In this document: one piece after another, positions 22,259 to 29,966 of the stretch
How the letters are laid out: the number at the start of each line of letters is the position of its first letter
Position numbering within the stretch: the stretch's first letter is position 1
NCBI GenBank assembly: GCA_947169245.1
Contig: CAMVPA010000029.1
Coordinates: 1-44,011, forward strand
DNA length: 44,011 nt
DNA from: an uncultured Prevotellaceae bacterium
GTDB taxonomy: Bacteria > Bacteroidota > Bacteroidia > Bacteroidales > Bacteroidaceae
Reading direction: 5' to 3'
Position numbers and translations under genes: made by a program
The notes under the pieces: generated by a model
Databases searched by the model: none
What the model was told of the DNA's origin: nothing
What the model saw: the letters and a program-made list of their open reading frames with translations, nothing else

Positions 22259-23206
22259 CTATTTGTTCCTATGATAGACTACGATGGTGTTGCCGTCGTA
22301 GTCTTTTTTGTATGCCACAACGGCATTGGCGGGTAGCTGTGGGGCACGGGTGCCGCCAGTGACGGTCAGCCCAAGGTTTGTCTCCACCCGCAGCTCGTCC
22401 CACAGATTCTGGACGAGGAACGACTGGAGCGTCTTCGTGCCACCCTCGACGATGAGCGACTGTACGCCGTGGGCGTGAAGACTCTCGAGGTTCAGCTGGT
22501 GCGTGCGGTCGATGACGAGGCGCTTGGGGTCAGGGCCGCTCCACTCACGGACAGTCAGCTGCGGGTGTTCGCGTTCGTTGGTGACACGCCCCACGAGGAT
22601 GGCATCCTCCTCGGAGCGTAGCTTGTGACTGAGCATCTTGGTGAAGGGAGTCGAGATGGCCAGCGACTTGCCGTTGTCGTCGATGTAACCATTGGCCGTC
22701 TGTGCCCATTTTAATATAATGTACGGGCGCGCGAGGCGGTGGTAGGTGAAGAAACGGCGGTTCAATGCACGGCACTCCTCTTCCAGCACACCCACCTCGA
22801 CCTCGATGCCAGCGTCGCGCAGCTTCTGGACGCCGCGTCCCTGCACCTCGGCAAACTCGTCGATGCAGCCGACGACGACCCGACGAACGCCTTTCTTGAT
22901 GATGAGGTCGGCACAGGGTGGTGTCTTGCCGTAGTGGGAACAGGGCTCCAGCGAGACGTACATCGTCGCCTCCTTGAGCAGCGACTCGTCCTCTGGGCGT
23001 ACGCTGGCAAAGGCGTTCACCTCGGCGTGCCCCTGACCGCACCGCACGTGATAGCCCTCGCCGATAATCCTTCCAGATTCTCCCTCTTTCGGGGGCAGGC
23101 TAATCACTGCTCCCACCATGGGATTGGGCTTCGCATTCTGTTGTCCGTTACGTGCCAGCTGCAGACAGCGGCGCATCATCCTCTCGTCGTCTTTCGTGTG
23201 ACTCAT
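22259..23206 (-). CDS. ribD: Bifunctional riboflavin biosynthesis deaminase/reductase
   Basis: 315 residues. The N-terminal deaminase domain (~1-150) shows the zinc site HAEVNAF ... EPCSHYGKTPPC, and the C-terminal reductase domain (~155-315) has FVLKWAQTANGYI-like and LVEGGTKTLQSFL. The enzyme acts on two consecutive steps from GTP-derived pyrimidine in the riboflavin pathway, in the cytoplasm. Between VGAVI and GRIIGEGYH lies the extra stretch SLPPKEGESG, encoded by a palindrome-like segment at 23074-23102; other RibD proteins have only a few residues here. It is downstream of the GH2 gene by 42 bases but unrelated to it in function. Confidence 0.95.
   Translation of the reverse strand: MSHTKDDERMMRRCLQLARNGQQNAKPNPMVGAVISLPPKEGESGRIIGEGYHVRCGQGHAEVNAFASVRPEDESLLKEATMYVSLEPCSHYGKTPPCADLIIKKGVRRVVVGCIDEFAEVQGRGVQKLRDAGIEVEVGVLEEECRALNRRFFTYHRLARPYIILKWAQTANGYIDDNGKSLAISTPFTKMLSHKLRSEEDAILVGRVTNEREHPQLTVREWSGPDPKRLVIDRTHQLNLESLHAHGVQSLIVEGGTKTLQSFLVQNLWDELRVETNLGLTVTGGTRAPQLPANAVVAYKKDYDGNTIVVYHRNK
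23074..23102 (-). repeat. Palindrome-like element inside ribD (in frame)
   Basis: Minus strand: GCCTGCCCCCGAAAGAGGGA followed by GAATCT. The hairpin CCCCC-GAAA-GAGGG has one mismatch. Its arm order resembles the 34-bp family (GCCTnCCCCC first, G-run later). It replaces the short loop after VGAVI in RibD and adds about ten residues. Confidence 0.5.
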
Positions 23207-23248
23207 GATAAATCTCTTTCTTACGTTGTCTATATGCTACTGTCCGCC

Positions 23249-25690
23249 TTATTCAGCAGAGACAGTGATAGTTCCTGTTTTCAGGCCGTCGCTGAGACAG
23301 CTGAGTGTAATGTTAGAGGGCTCGCCTGTGCTCTGAACAAGTACTTGTGCCAAGCCGTTGAAGGCTGGAATGGAGAATGTCTTACAGTCCAAAGTCTTCG
23401 GATGGTCCTCGCCGAGATACATCGGGTCGCCATTGCCCACACCGAGGATGCGGGCAGCGCCCTGTAGTTGGAAGGAGAGCTTCGGACAGGCATCGGGCAC
23501 GATACGTCCCTTCTGGTCTTGTACCTCGATGGTGATGACAGCAAGGTCGCGGCCGTCGGCAGCGATGGTCAGGCGGTCGGACTTCAGCACGGTCTTGTAG
23601 GCCGGCTTCGTGGTCTCAATGGTCTGCGTCATGATGCGCCTGCCGTTCTTATAACCTACTGCTGTCACTTTGCCAGGCTGATAGATGGCCTTCCACTTAA
23701 GATGGCCGTTTTTCGGCATCTGCTGACGTCCCAGCTTCTTGCCATTCACCGTCAGTTCCACCTCGTCGCAGTTGCTGTATGCCCAGAGTTCCACCTCCTC
23801 GCCCTCGTGGCCTTGCAGATTCCAATGTGGGAAGATATGCAGTGTAGGTTCGTTCGTCCACCAGGACTTCAGATAGTAAGCCTCGTCCTTGGGGAAACCG
23901 CAGTAGTCCAGTATACCGAACTCCGAGTCGTGAGCAGGATAGCTGAGCGGATTGGGTTCGCCGCGGTAGTCAAAGCCTGTCCAATAGAACAGTCCTGCTG
24001 CCCAGGGGCGCTCGGCATAGAACTTCCAGCCACGTTCGATGACGTTTGGAATAGGATTCCGGGTGTCGGGTGTGGGCTGTCGGTTCATGCTCACCATGCG
24101 CCCGGGGTAGTCTGGCTGGTTGAAATATATGCCACGTGTGCCGCAGCCCGTAGTCTCTTCCGTTCCGACAATGCGCCATGAGGGGTTCTGCCGCTTACGG
24201 TTGTCCACATCGTTCTGCATAATGTAGTTGAAGCCCACCACGTCGAGCCCCTTGATCAGTTCCACGCCACCCGCATTGGCAACGGTGCTGGGACGGGTGG
24301 GGTCATAGCGGCGTGTGTACTCGCGCATGGCCTCGGCCAGTCGGGTGCCTTGAACAGTGTTCTCCAGTCCCCACTCCTCGTTGCCATCGCTCCAAAGGAT
24401 GATGCTGGGGTGGTTGCGGTCGCGCTTGATCATCCGCTCCAACAGGCGCAGGTGCTCGTCGTTGATACCCATCAGACGATTCTCGTCGATGACGAGCATA
24501 CCTTCGCGGTCGCAGATGTCGAGCAGAGCAGGCGTCATTGGGTTGTGCGAGGCACGATAGGCATTACAGCCCATTGCCTTCAACTGCTTGATGCGCCAAG
24601 CCTGCAAGGCATCGGGGATGGCAGCGCCCACACCGGCATGGTCCTGATGCATGTTGACACCCTTCAATTTCACCGGCTCACCATTCAGCAGGAAACCACG
24701 TTCAGCATCGAAGGCGATGTCGCGAAGTCCTGTCGTCGTTTCGTAGACGTCGCAGACGTTGCCGTCAACCTTCACCCTTGTCTCTACCTTGTAGAGATAG
24801 GGGTTGGCGGGGCTCCATAAGTGTGGTTTCATGATCTTCATTACGTGCTGGGTGCTGCGCGTCTCTTTGGGCTTCAGTGTGTTCATATGTCCGTTGGCGT
24901 GTGCCAGTTCGTGTCCTTCGGCATCCAATAGCCGCTGCTCCACTTCATACTGCTGTGTCGTGAGTCCGCTATTGGTCACCTCTGTCTTTATGTGTAACAC
25001 GGCTGCGTCGTAGGGCTTTTCGAGTTCTGCATAGACAAAGGTGCCGAAGGGTGCCACGCTAACCTCAGCCGACTTCTCCAGCCACACATCGCGGTAGATG
25101 CCCGCACCCTCGTAGAACCAACCCTCCTCAAGCGAAGCATCGGCGCGCACACAGATCAGGTTCTCGTCACCATATTTAATATAGGGCGTGATGTCATAGA
25201 CCTGCGTCACATAGCCGCTGGGTTCCGTACCCATATAAAAACCGTTGAACCACACCTGTGCATTGCGGAAGATGCCGTCGAAGCGCAGCATCAGCCGTTT
25301 GCCAAGGTCGTCGCTGGGAATCGTGATAGTCTTGCGATACCATCCCACACTCGTCTCCGGATATTTCCACCCCACGGTCTTGTAGCCGTGCGAGTGGCTG
25401 GCCTCACCAGCATAGGGTAGCGTGCACACCCAGTCGTGGGGTATCTGCACCTCCAGCCAGCTGCTGTCGTCGAACTTCTGTGCATAGGGACCTTCGTTGT
25501 GTATGGAGCTCGCTTTTGTCAGATAGTTGAAGTACTCCGTGCCGCAGCCGAAGTCTTTCTTGGGGTCGGAAGCATGACCATAAGAGAACTTCCATCCTTT
25601 GTCTAATCGGATGGTTTCGCGTGGATGGCCGTTCATCACGACTACTATGGCCAAACACAACAAGGTGAGTAGTTTACGCATCTTTTTCAT
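23249..25690 (-). CDS. Glycoside hydrolase family 2 (beta-galactosidase-like) enzyme
   Basis: 813 residues from the ATG at 25688-25690; a TTG six bases earlier would add two residues. A signal peptide (KLLTLLCLAIVVVMNG) predicts export. The GH2 sandwich domains (~25-300) show IPHDWV, GWYRKTITIP, and the jelly-roll segment. The TIM barrel (~300-600) carries the catalytic acid motif WSDGNEEW (usual form WSxGNE). The likely nucleophile Glu lies in IVGTEETTG. The C-terminus holds a DUF4982-like and an Ig-like domain (~620-813). Such enzymes clip terminal beta-galactose or glucuronide residues from plant or host glycans. The exact sugar is not readable. It is divergent from the esterase, with a 192-base gap. 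Confidence 0.9.
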   Translation of the reverse strand: MKKMRKLLTLLCLAIVVVMNGHPRETIRLDKGWKFSYGHASDPKKDFGCGTEYFNYLTKASSIHNEGPYAQKFDDSSWLEVQIPHDWVCTLPYAGEASHSHGYKTVGWKYPETSVGWYRKTITIPSDDLGKRLMLRFDGIFRNAQVWFNGFYMGTEPSGYVTQVYDITPYIKYGDENLICVRADASLEEGWFYEGAGIYRDVWLEKSAEVSVAPFGTFVYAELEKPYDAAVLHIKTEVTNSGLTTQQYEVEQRLLDAEGHELAHANGHMNTLKPKETRSTQHVMKIMKPHLWSPANPYLYKVETRVKVDGNVCDVYETTTGLRDIAFDAERGFLLNGEPVKLKGVNMHQDHAGVGAAIPDALQAWRIKQLKAMGCNAYRASHNPMTPALLDICDREGMLVIDENRLMGINDEHLRLLERMIKRDRNHPSIILWSDGNEEWGLENTVQGTRLAEAMREYTRRYDPTRPSTVANAGGVELIKGLDVVGFNYIMQNDVDNRKRQNPSWRIVGTEETTGCGTRGIYFNQPDYPGRMVSMNRQPTPDTRNPIPNVIERGWKFYAERPWAAGLFYWTGFDYRGEPNPLSYPAHDSEFGILDYCGFPKDEAYYLKSWWTNEPTLHIFPHWNLQGHEGEEVELWAYSNCDEVELTVNGKKLGRQQMPKNGHLKWKAIYQPGKVTAVGYKNGRRIMTQTIETTKPAYKTVLKSDRLTIAADGRDLAVITIEVQDQKGRIVPDACPKLSFQLQGAARILGVGNGDPMYLGEDHPKTLDCKTFSIPAFNGLAQVLVQSTGEPSNITLSCLSDGLKTGTITVSAE

Positions 25691-25736
25691 TGTCAACAGG
25701 GTCTTATCGCTTTAGGCGATGACACGCATTTGCAGA

Positions 25737-25744
25737 CAAAGGTA
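25737..25744 (-). promoter_or_regulatory. -7 element of the GH2 gene promoter
   Basis: Minus-strand TACCTTTG lies 46 bases before the ATG. A clear -33 TTTG is absent at the expected distance (TTGG is seen), so it may depend on an activator. Confidence 0.6.
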
Positions 25745-25882
25745 TAAATAAATAGTCGTACGGCCAAGCATATCGCGAAATGTTAATCTTCCCTAACAAT
25801 TCTCCGTGTCTTTTAACTTCCTTAGGCCAACAGCGTCAAAAGTAACAGAGTATTATCAACAACCTAATTAATTACTTAACTT

Positions 25883-27268
25883 ATGAGAAAGGTTTTCTTT
25901 TCACTGATGGCGCTTTCATGTCTGACAGCGTTTGCTCAGTTTGGCGCTCCTCGCCCAAACCCCACAGTTCCTTCAGTTACTGAAAATGTAGTTGAAGACT
26001 TCAAGCCCGCATCCTCTAATCAGGACAACAAGCAGTATCCGATGGTCAATTCACAGCGCATGGTGCGTGCCCAGATCTCTGCTCCCAACGCCACCTCTGT
26101 AGGTCTTGATATCGGTGGTACCATCTATCAGATGACTAAGGATGAAAACGGTCTGTGGACTGGCACTTCTGCTCCTCAGGACGAGGGCTTCCACTACTAT
26201 CAGCTCAATATCGACGGCGCCTCAGTGCCCGATCCGGGTAGCCTTTACTACTATGGCGCCAGCCGTTGGGGTAGCGGCATCGAGATTCCCTCAGACGATC
26301 AGGACTTCTGGCAGGTGAAGAATGTACCCCAAGGCTCTATAAGCGAGGTCTTCTACTGGTCAACCTACACAGAGAAGATGCGTCGTTGTCATGTTTATCT
26401 GCCCGCCGAGTATTACACCAATCCCACCAAGCAATTTCCCGTTCTGTATCTGCAGCACGGCATGGGTGAGAATGAGTATGGATGGGCCGAGCAGGGCCAC
26501 ACCGCTCAGATTCTCGACAACCTGATTGCTGAGGGTAAGGCTGTTCCTTGCATCATCGTGATGGACAACGGTCTGAACACAAGCCGTCCGGGTGAGCAGG
26601 GAGGCTTTGGCTTTGGTGGCGGTCAGCGTCCGCAGGGCGGTTTCGGCCAGGGTCAGCGTGGCCAGCGTCCGCAGGGTGCTGCTGGTGAAGGCCAGCGTGG
26701 TCAGCGTCCTCAAGGCGGCTTTGGTGAGGGGCAGCGTGGCCAGCGTGGTCAGGGTGCTGTCGGTGAGGGTCAACGTGGCCAGCGTCCGCAGGGTGCACCC
26801 GGCCAGGGCGGCCAGCGTCGTGGTGGCTTTGGCGGCTTCGGTGGCTTCGGCGGTTTCTCAGAAGGTTTCAAGAATGTGCTCTTCAATGATATTATCCCGA
26901 TGGTCGAAAAGAACTATCGCGTTGTTGCCGATCCCCAGCACCGGGCATACGCTGGCTTGTCGATGGGTGGCATGCAGGCACGCGAAATCACACTGGCCAA
27001 CCCCGAGAAGTTCGCATATGTAGGTTCGTTCAGCAGTGGTGCATGGAGCGTTGACCAGGTGAAGGCTTCAGAAGGTTTCGCAAAGAACGTCAAGCTTCTC
27101 TTCATGAGCGGTGGTGGCAAGGAGAACATGGGTTGTGTTGAGGCTGCCAAGAACATCAAGGAGCAACTCGGTATGAACGCCGTAGGTTACGAGTCAGAGG
27201 GTACCGCCCACGAGTGGCATACGTGGCGTCGCAGCCTCTACCAGTTTGCACAGCTTATCTTTAAGTAA
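25883..27268 (+). CDS. Secreted CE1-like esterase with Gly/Gln/Arg-rich tandem-repeat insert
   Basis: 461 residues with signal peptide (MRKVFFSLMALSCLTAFAQ). Residues ~45-150 form an N-terminal early-set/CBM48-like domain common in Bacteroidetes carbohydrate esterases (QYPMVNSQRMVRAQISAP). The alpha/beta-hydrolase domain follows (~155-461) with VLYLQHGMGENEYGW, nucleophile Ser in GLSMGGMQ, and the catalytic His in TAHEWHTWR. Between the strand VMDNGL and the helix KNVLFNDIIPMVEKNY there is an insert of about 85 residues of Gly-Gln-Arg-Pro repeats (listed apart). CE1 members typically remove ferulic or acetyl groups from xylan. Its GH2 neighbour suggests work on complex plant polysaccharide; that is inference. 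Confidence 0.88.
   Translation: MRKVFFSLMALSCLTAFAQFGAPRPNPTVPSVTENVVEDFKPASSNQDNKQYPMVNSQRMVRAQISAPNATSVGLDIGGTIYQMTKDENGLWTGTSAPQDEGFHYYQLNIDGASVPDPGSLYYYGASRWGSGIEIPSDDQDFWQVKNVPQGSISEVFYWSTYTEKMRRCHVYLPAEYYTNPTKQFPVLYLQHGMGENEYGWAEQGHTAQILDNLIAEGKAVPCIIVMDNGLNTSRPGEQGGFGFGGGQRPQGGFGQGQRGQRPQGAAGEGQRGQRPQGGFGEGQRGQRGQGAVGEGQRGQRPQGAPGQGGQRRGGFGGFGGFGGFSEGFKNVLFNDIIPMVEKNYRVVADPQHRAYAGLSMGGMQAREITLANPEKFAYVGSFSSGAWSVDQVKASEGFAKNVKLLFMSGGGKENMGCVEAAKNIKEQLGMNAVGYESEGTAHEWHTWRRSLYQFAQLIFK
26636..26830 (+). repeat. Five tandem 39-bp (13-residue) coding repeats inside the esterase
   Basis: Units read GGFGQGQRGQRPQ, GAAGEGQRGQRPQ, GGFGEGQRGQRGQ, GAVGEGQRGQRPQ, and GAPGQGGQRRGGF (residues ~252-316). 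They are followed by further GGF units. Copy number is likely to vary between strains. Confidence 0.9.
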
Positions 27269-27330
27269 AGCGTGGACTTTCACAAGTTCTGCTTACTTCA
27301 GTTGAAGAGGTAAGTGGAGAGATGTAAGAA

Positions 27331-27358
27331 AAGCGGCGGCCCAAAGGGGTCGCCGCTT
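27331..27358 (-). terminator. murI: Terminator between esterase and murI (probably bidirectional)
   Basis: AAGCGGCGGCCC-AAAG-GGGTCGCCGCTT is a strong stem-loop. On the minus strand it is followed by TTCT-rich sequence, fitting the end of the murI transcript. It also lies 62 bases past the esterase stop. Confidence 0.85.
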
Positions 27359-27361
27359 ATG

Positions 27362-28192
27362 CTATCCTAAAGTGATGTTCTCCACCTCCACATCCTCGTG
27401 AAGGAAAAGCTTCGCCGACTCCTTGAACTTTTGGGGATTCTCGGTGGTCAGATAGTGGACGTGGGCACCACGCGAGCAGCGCTTCTCTATCTGTGGATGC
27501 TGCTCGAAGTAGCGCTTGAGACTCTCGGCCACATACTCGCCCTGAGGAATCACACGCACGCCGACGGGCAGATATTTCAATATCTTTGGCATGAGCAGTG
27601 GGTAGTGGGTACAGCCCAAGATGAGAGCGTCAATCTCGGGGTCCTTACGCATAATCTCGTCGATGCGCTTCTTCACAAAGTAGTCGGCACCGGGAGAGTC
27701 TGCCTCGTTATACTCGACCAGCGGCACCCAGAAGGGACAGGCCACACCGCTGACCTGAATGTCAGGAAACAGCTTCTGTATCTCCAACGTGTAGCTCTCG
27801 CTCTTGATGGTACCTTCGGTGGCCAGCACACCCACATGGCGTGTCTTCGTAAGACTTCCGATAACTTCGGCCGTAGGACGGATGACACCCAGTACACGGC
27901 GGTCGGGGTCCCACTGTGGCAGGTCAATCTGCTGGATGCTGCGTAGAGCCTTGGCCGAAGCAGTGTTACAGCCAAGAATGACGAGGTGGCACCCCATCTC
28001 AAAGAGCCGCTGAACAGCCTGGCGGGTGAACTCGTAGACAACATCGAACGAGCGCGGGCCGTAAGGCGTACGGGCATTATCACCCAGGTACAGGTAGTCG
28101 TACTCGGGTAGCAGTTGACGGATGCCGTGCAGGATGGTCAGTCCGCCATAGCCGCTATCGAAGATGCCAATGGGCCCTGGCTCTTTTTTCAT
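27362..28192 (-). CDS. murI: Glutamate racemase
   Basis: 276 residues. It has PIGIFDSGYGGLT at the start, where the Asp is catalytic, then YLGDNARTPYGPRS, the catalytic Cys in LGCNTASA, and the second catalytic Cys in LGCTHYPLL. It makes D-glutamate for peptidoglycan in the cytoplasm. It is the last gene of the envelope run; the gap to the third Skp-like gene is only 30 bases and is filled by a GAGGTAAGAGG-type repeat. Confidence 0.97.
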   Translation of the reverse strand: MKKEPGPIGIFDSGYGGLTILHGIRQLLPEYDYLYLGDNARTPYGPRSFDVVYEFTRQAVQRLFEMGCHLVILGCNTASAKALRSIQQIDLPQWDPDRRVLGVIRPTAEVIGSLTKTRHVGVLATEGTIKSESYTLEIQKLFPDIQVSGVACPFWVPLVEYNEADSPGADYFVKKRIDEIMRKDPEIDALILGCTHYPLLMPKILKYLPVGVRVIPQGEYVAESLKRYFEQHPQIEKRCSRGAHVHYLTTENPQKFKESAKLFLHEDVEVENITLG

Positions 28193-28195
28193 TTC

Positions 28196-28248
28196 TCTTT
28201 CTTACCTCTTACCTCTCACCTCTTACTTCTCATCTCTCCCCTCTTTTA
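28196..28248. repeat. GAGGTAAGAGGTGAG-type degenerate repeat in the skp-murI gap
   Basis: In the mRNA sense: a run of 8-10-base units such as GAGGTAAGAGGTGAGAGG and GAGAAGTAAG. It begins inside the last codons of the Skp-like gene and ends at the murI start, also serving as the ribosome-binding region. Confidence 0.8.
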
Positions 28249-28759
28249 CCCGCTGTAACACGGCCTCTTGAATGTCTACGCCCATGTTGGGGTCGATGTA
28301 GGGACAGGCGTCAGCATCGGTATTCAGAATGAGTGCCAAGCCATACTCCTTCGCTATCTCGGCCAGTAGCTCGTTCAAGTTCTGGCGCAACGGAGCCATA
28401 GCCGCCTTCTCAGCCTCAGCCAGTTCGCGACGGCTGTTGGCTTTGAAGGCCACATTGCGCTCCATCAGTTCCTTCAGTTCCGTCTGCCGCTTGTAGAGAA
28501 TGGTTTTCGGGAAGTCCTTCTGTCCGTCGAGAAACTCCTCGTACTTGCGGTTGAACTCATCCTCTACGCGCTTCAGTTCCTTGTCGTACTCTGCACGCAG
28601 GTCAGCTATCTTCTGCTGCTCCAACGTGTAATCGGGCATCGCCTTCAAAGCACGGTCGTAGCTCAGGAATCCGATTTTCAACACAGGTATGCTGTCTTGC
28701 GCCTGAACAGTCGTCAGTGCAAGACATGCTACTACCACTAATAAGAATCTTTTCATCAT
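28223..28759 (-). CDS. OmpH/Skp-family periplasmic chaperone, third paralogue
   Basis: 178 residues. Signal peptide (MMKRFLLVVVACLALTTVQAQ), then a short beta strand (LKIGFLSYDRALKAMPDYT), a long charged coiled coil (residues ~45-140) and a closing beta segment (GLALILNTDADACPYIDPNMGVDIQEAV). Skp forms a trimer with tentacles that hold unfolded outer-membrane proteins. It lies last of three Skp-like genes behind bamA. The last codons (VKEGRDEK) are encoded by the intergenic repeat, so the C-terminus is probably a recent addition. Confidence 0.9.
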   Translation of the reverse strand: MMKRFLLVVVACLALTTVQAQDSIPVLKIGFLSYDRALKAMPDYTLEQQKIADLRAEYDKELKRVEDEFNRKYEEFLDGQKDFPKTILYKRQTELKELMERNVAFKANSRRELAEAEKAAMAPLRQNLNELLAEIAKEYGLALILNTDADACPYIDPNMGVDIQEAVLQRVKEGRDEK

Positions 28760-28804
28760 GCGCTAATAATAGTGTGTTGGTTCTGAGCGCAAAAGTGGAA
28801 CAAT

Positions 28805-29311
28805 TTACTTGATGCCGAGCTTGGTCTTCACCTGAGCGGTGACGTCGGTAGAGAGAGTAGTGCTGATGTAGGGGATGCCGGCACCCATCTCCATGATGTA
28901 GACGTAGCCACCCTCCTTGCCAACGGCGCTGATGGCGTCGAGGACCTTGGTGGTGATGGCCTGCATTTTCTCGGATGAGGCCTTCTGGAGAGCCTGCTGA
29001 TTGTCCTGGAAACTCTGCTGAATCTTGGTGTACATATCCTGCAGCTCCTGCTGACGACGGGTCTTGATGTTCTCGGGCAGTGTGGCCTGCTCCTTCTCGA
29101 AGGCATCACCCTTCTTCTGCAGCTCATCCTGCATCGACTTGAGGTCGGCCTCGTACTGTGCCTGGAGGGCATCAATCTCGCTCTTAGCCTTGTTGTACTC
29201 GGGCATCACCTGAATGATTTCCTGGGTGTTCACATGGCCGAATTTGGCCTGTGCGTTGGCGGTAGTGAAACCGCAAAGTGCGCAGAATGCGCAGACGATA
29301 AACTTTTTCAT
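28805..29311 (-). CDS. OmpH/Skp-family periplasmic chaperone, second paralogue
   Basis: 168 residues. Signal peptide ends at ANAQA. FGHVNTQEIIQVMPEYNKAKSEI is the classical start of the Skp body, followed by a coiled coil rich in Glu, Lys and Gln (residues ~35-125). The C-terminal part (GGYVYIMEMGAGIPYI) closes the trimer base. The three Skp-like proteins differ in the strand motif GIPYI/DACPYI/GIIFG. The gap to the first paralogue carries an ATATCGAAAT repeat. Confidence 0.92.
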   Translation of the reverse strand: MKKFIVCAFCALCGFTTANAQAKFGHVNTQEIIQVMPEYNKAKSEIDALQAQYEADLKSMQDELQKKGDAFEKEQATLPENIKTRRQQELQDMYTKIQQSFQDNQQALQKASSEKMQAITTKVLDAISAVGKEGGYVYIMEMGAGIPYISTTLSTDVTAQVKTKLGIK

Positions 29312-29330
29312 TGTTTTCTTTATTGGTTTT

Positions 29331-29378
29331 TATTTCGATATTTCGATATTCCGATAATTCGTTATAACGTTATGACGT
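29331..29378. repeat. TATTTCGATA-type repeat between two skp-like genes
   Basis: Plus strand TATTTCGATATTTCGATATTCCGATA then degenerate units. In mRNA sense the unit ATATCGAAATA is nearly the one in the rpsB-tsf and greA-HIT gaps. Confidence 0.8.
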
Positions 29379-29395
29379 TTTCTCAAGACAACAGT

Positions 29396-29908
29396 TTAAT
29401 AGCTGTACCCCAACTTCTGCAGCACCTCTGTCGAGATGTCGATTTTTGGCGAACCGAAGATGATGCCGGCGTCGCTGGCACGGTCGAGCACCAACTGATA
29501 GCCTCGTTGGTCGGCTATGTCCTTAACAGCATTGTAGATTTCTTCCTGTATGGGTGTCATCAGGGCGTTGCGCTTCTTGAAAAGCTCGCCTTCAGGGCCA
29601 AAGTACTTACGTTTCAGTTCGGCAGCCTGCTTCTCCTTCTCCATGATGGCATCCTGCTTGGCCTTCTTCTGTTCGGCCGAAAGGAACACCACCTCATTCT
29701 GGTAGGTCTTATACATGGTCTGCGCCTCGGTGGTAAGGGCATCGACCTCGGCCTGCCACTTCTTCGACACCTGCGAGAGCTGCTCGTTGGCGCGCTCATA
29801 GGCAGGGATATTCTTCAGGATATAGTCCATATCCATCAATGCGAACTTCTGCGCCTGCATCGACACTGCCGATGCACACAAGGCGATGAACAAAATAACT
29901 TTCTTCAT
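29396..29908 (-). CDS. OmpH/Skp-family periplasmic chaperone, first paralogue
   Basis: 170 residues. Signal peptide MKKVILFIALCASAVSMQAQ, then KFALMDMDYILKNIPAYERANEQL and a long helical hairpin (to ~120), then GYQLVLDRASDAGIIFGSPKIDIS. It begins 59 bases after the bamA stop and is the Skp most likely to serve BamA directly. The three genes have diverged strongly from each other, so they may serve different client sets. Confidence 0.92.
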   Translation of the reverse strand: MKKVILFIALCASAVSMQAQKFALMDMDYILKNIPAYERANEQLSQVSKKWQAEVDALTTEAQTMYKTYQNEVVFLSAEQKKAKQDAIMEKEKQAAELKRKYFGPEGELFKKRNALMTPIQEEIYNAVKDIADQRGYQLVLDRASDAGIIFGSPKIDISTEVLQKLGYSY

Positions 29909-29966
29909 AATTCAAAATTCTTAATCGCCAGAGGCGACACCTCTAAATTCTTAACTCTTTTCTAAA

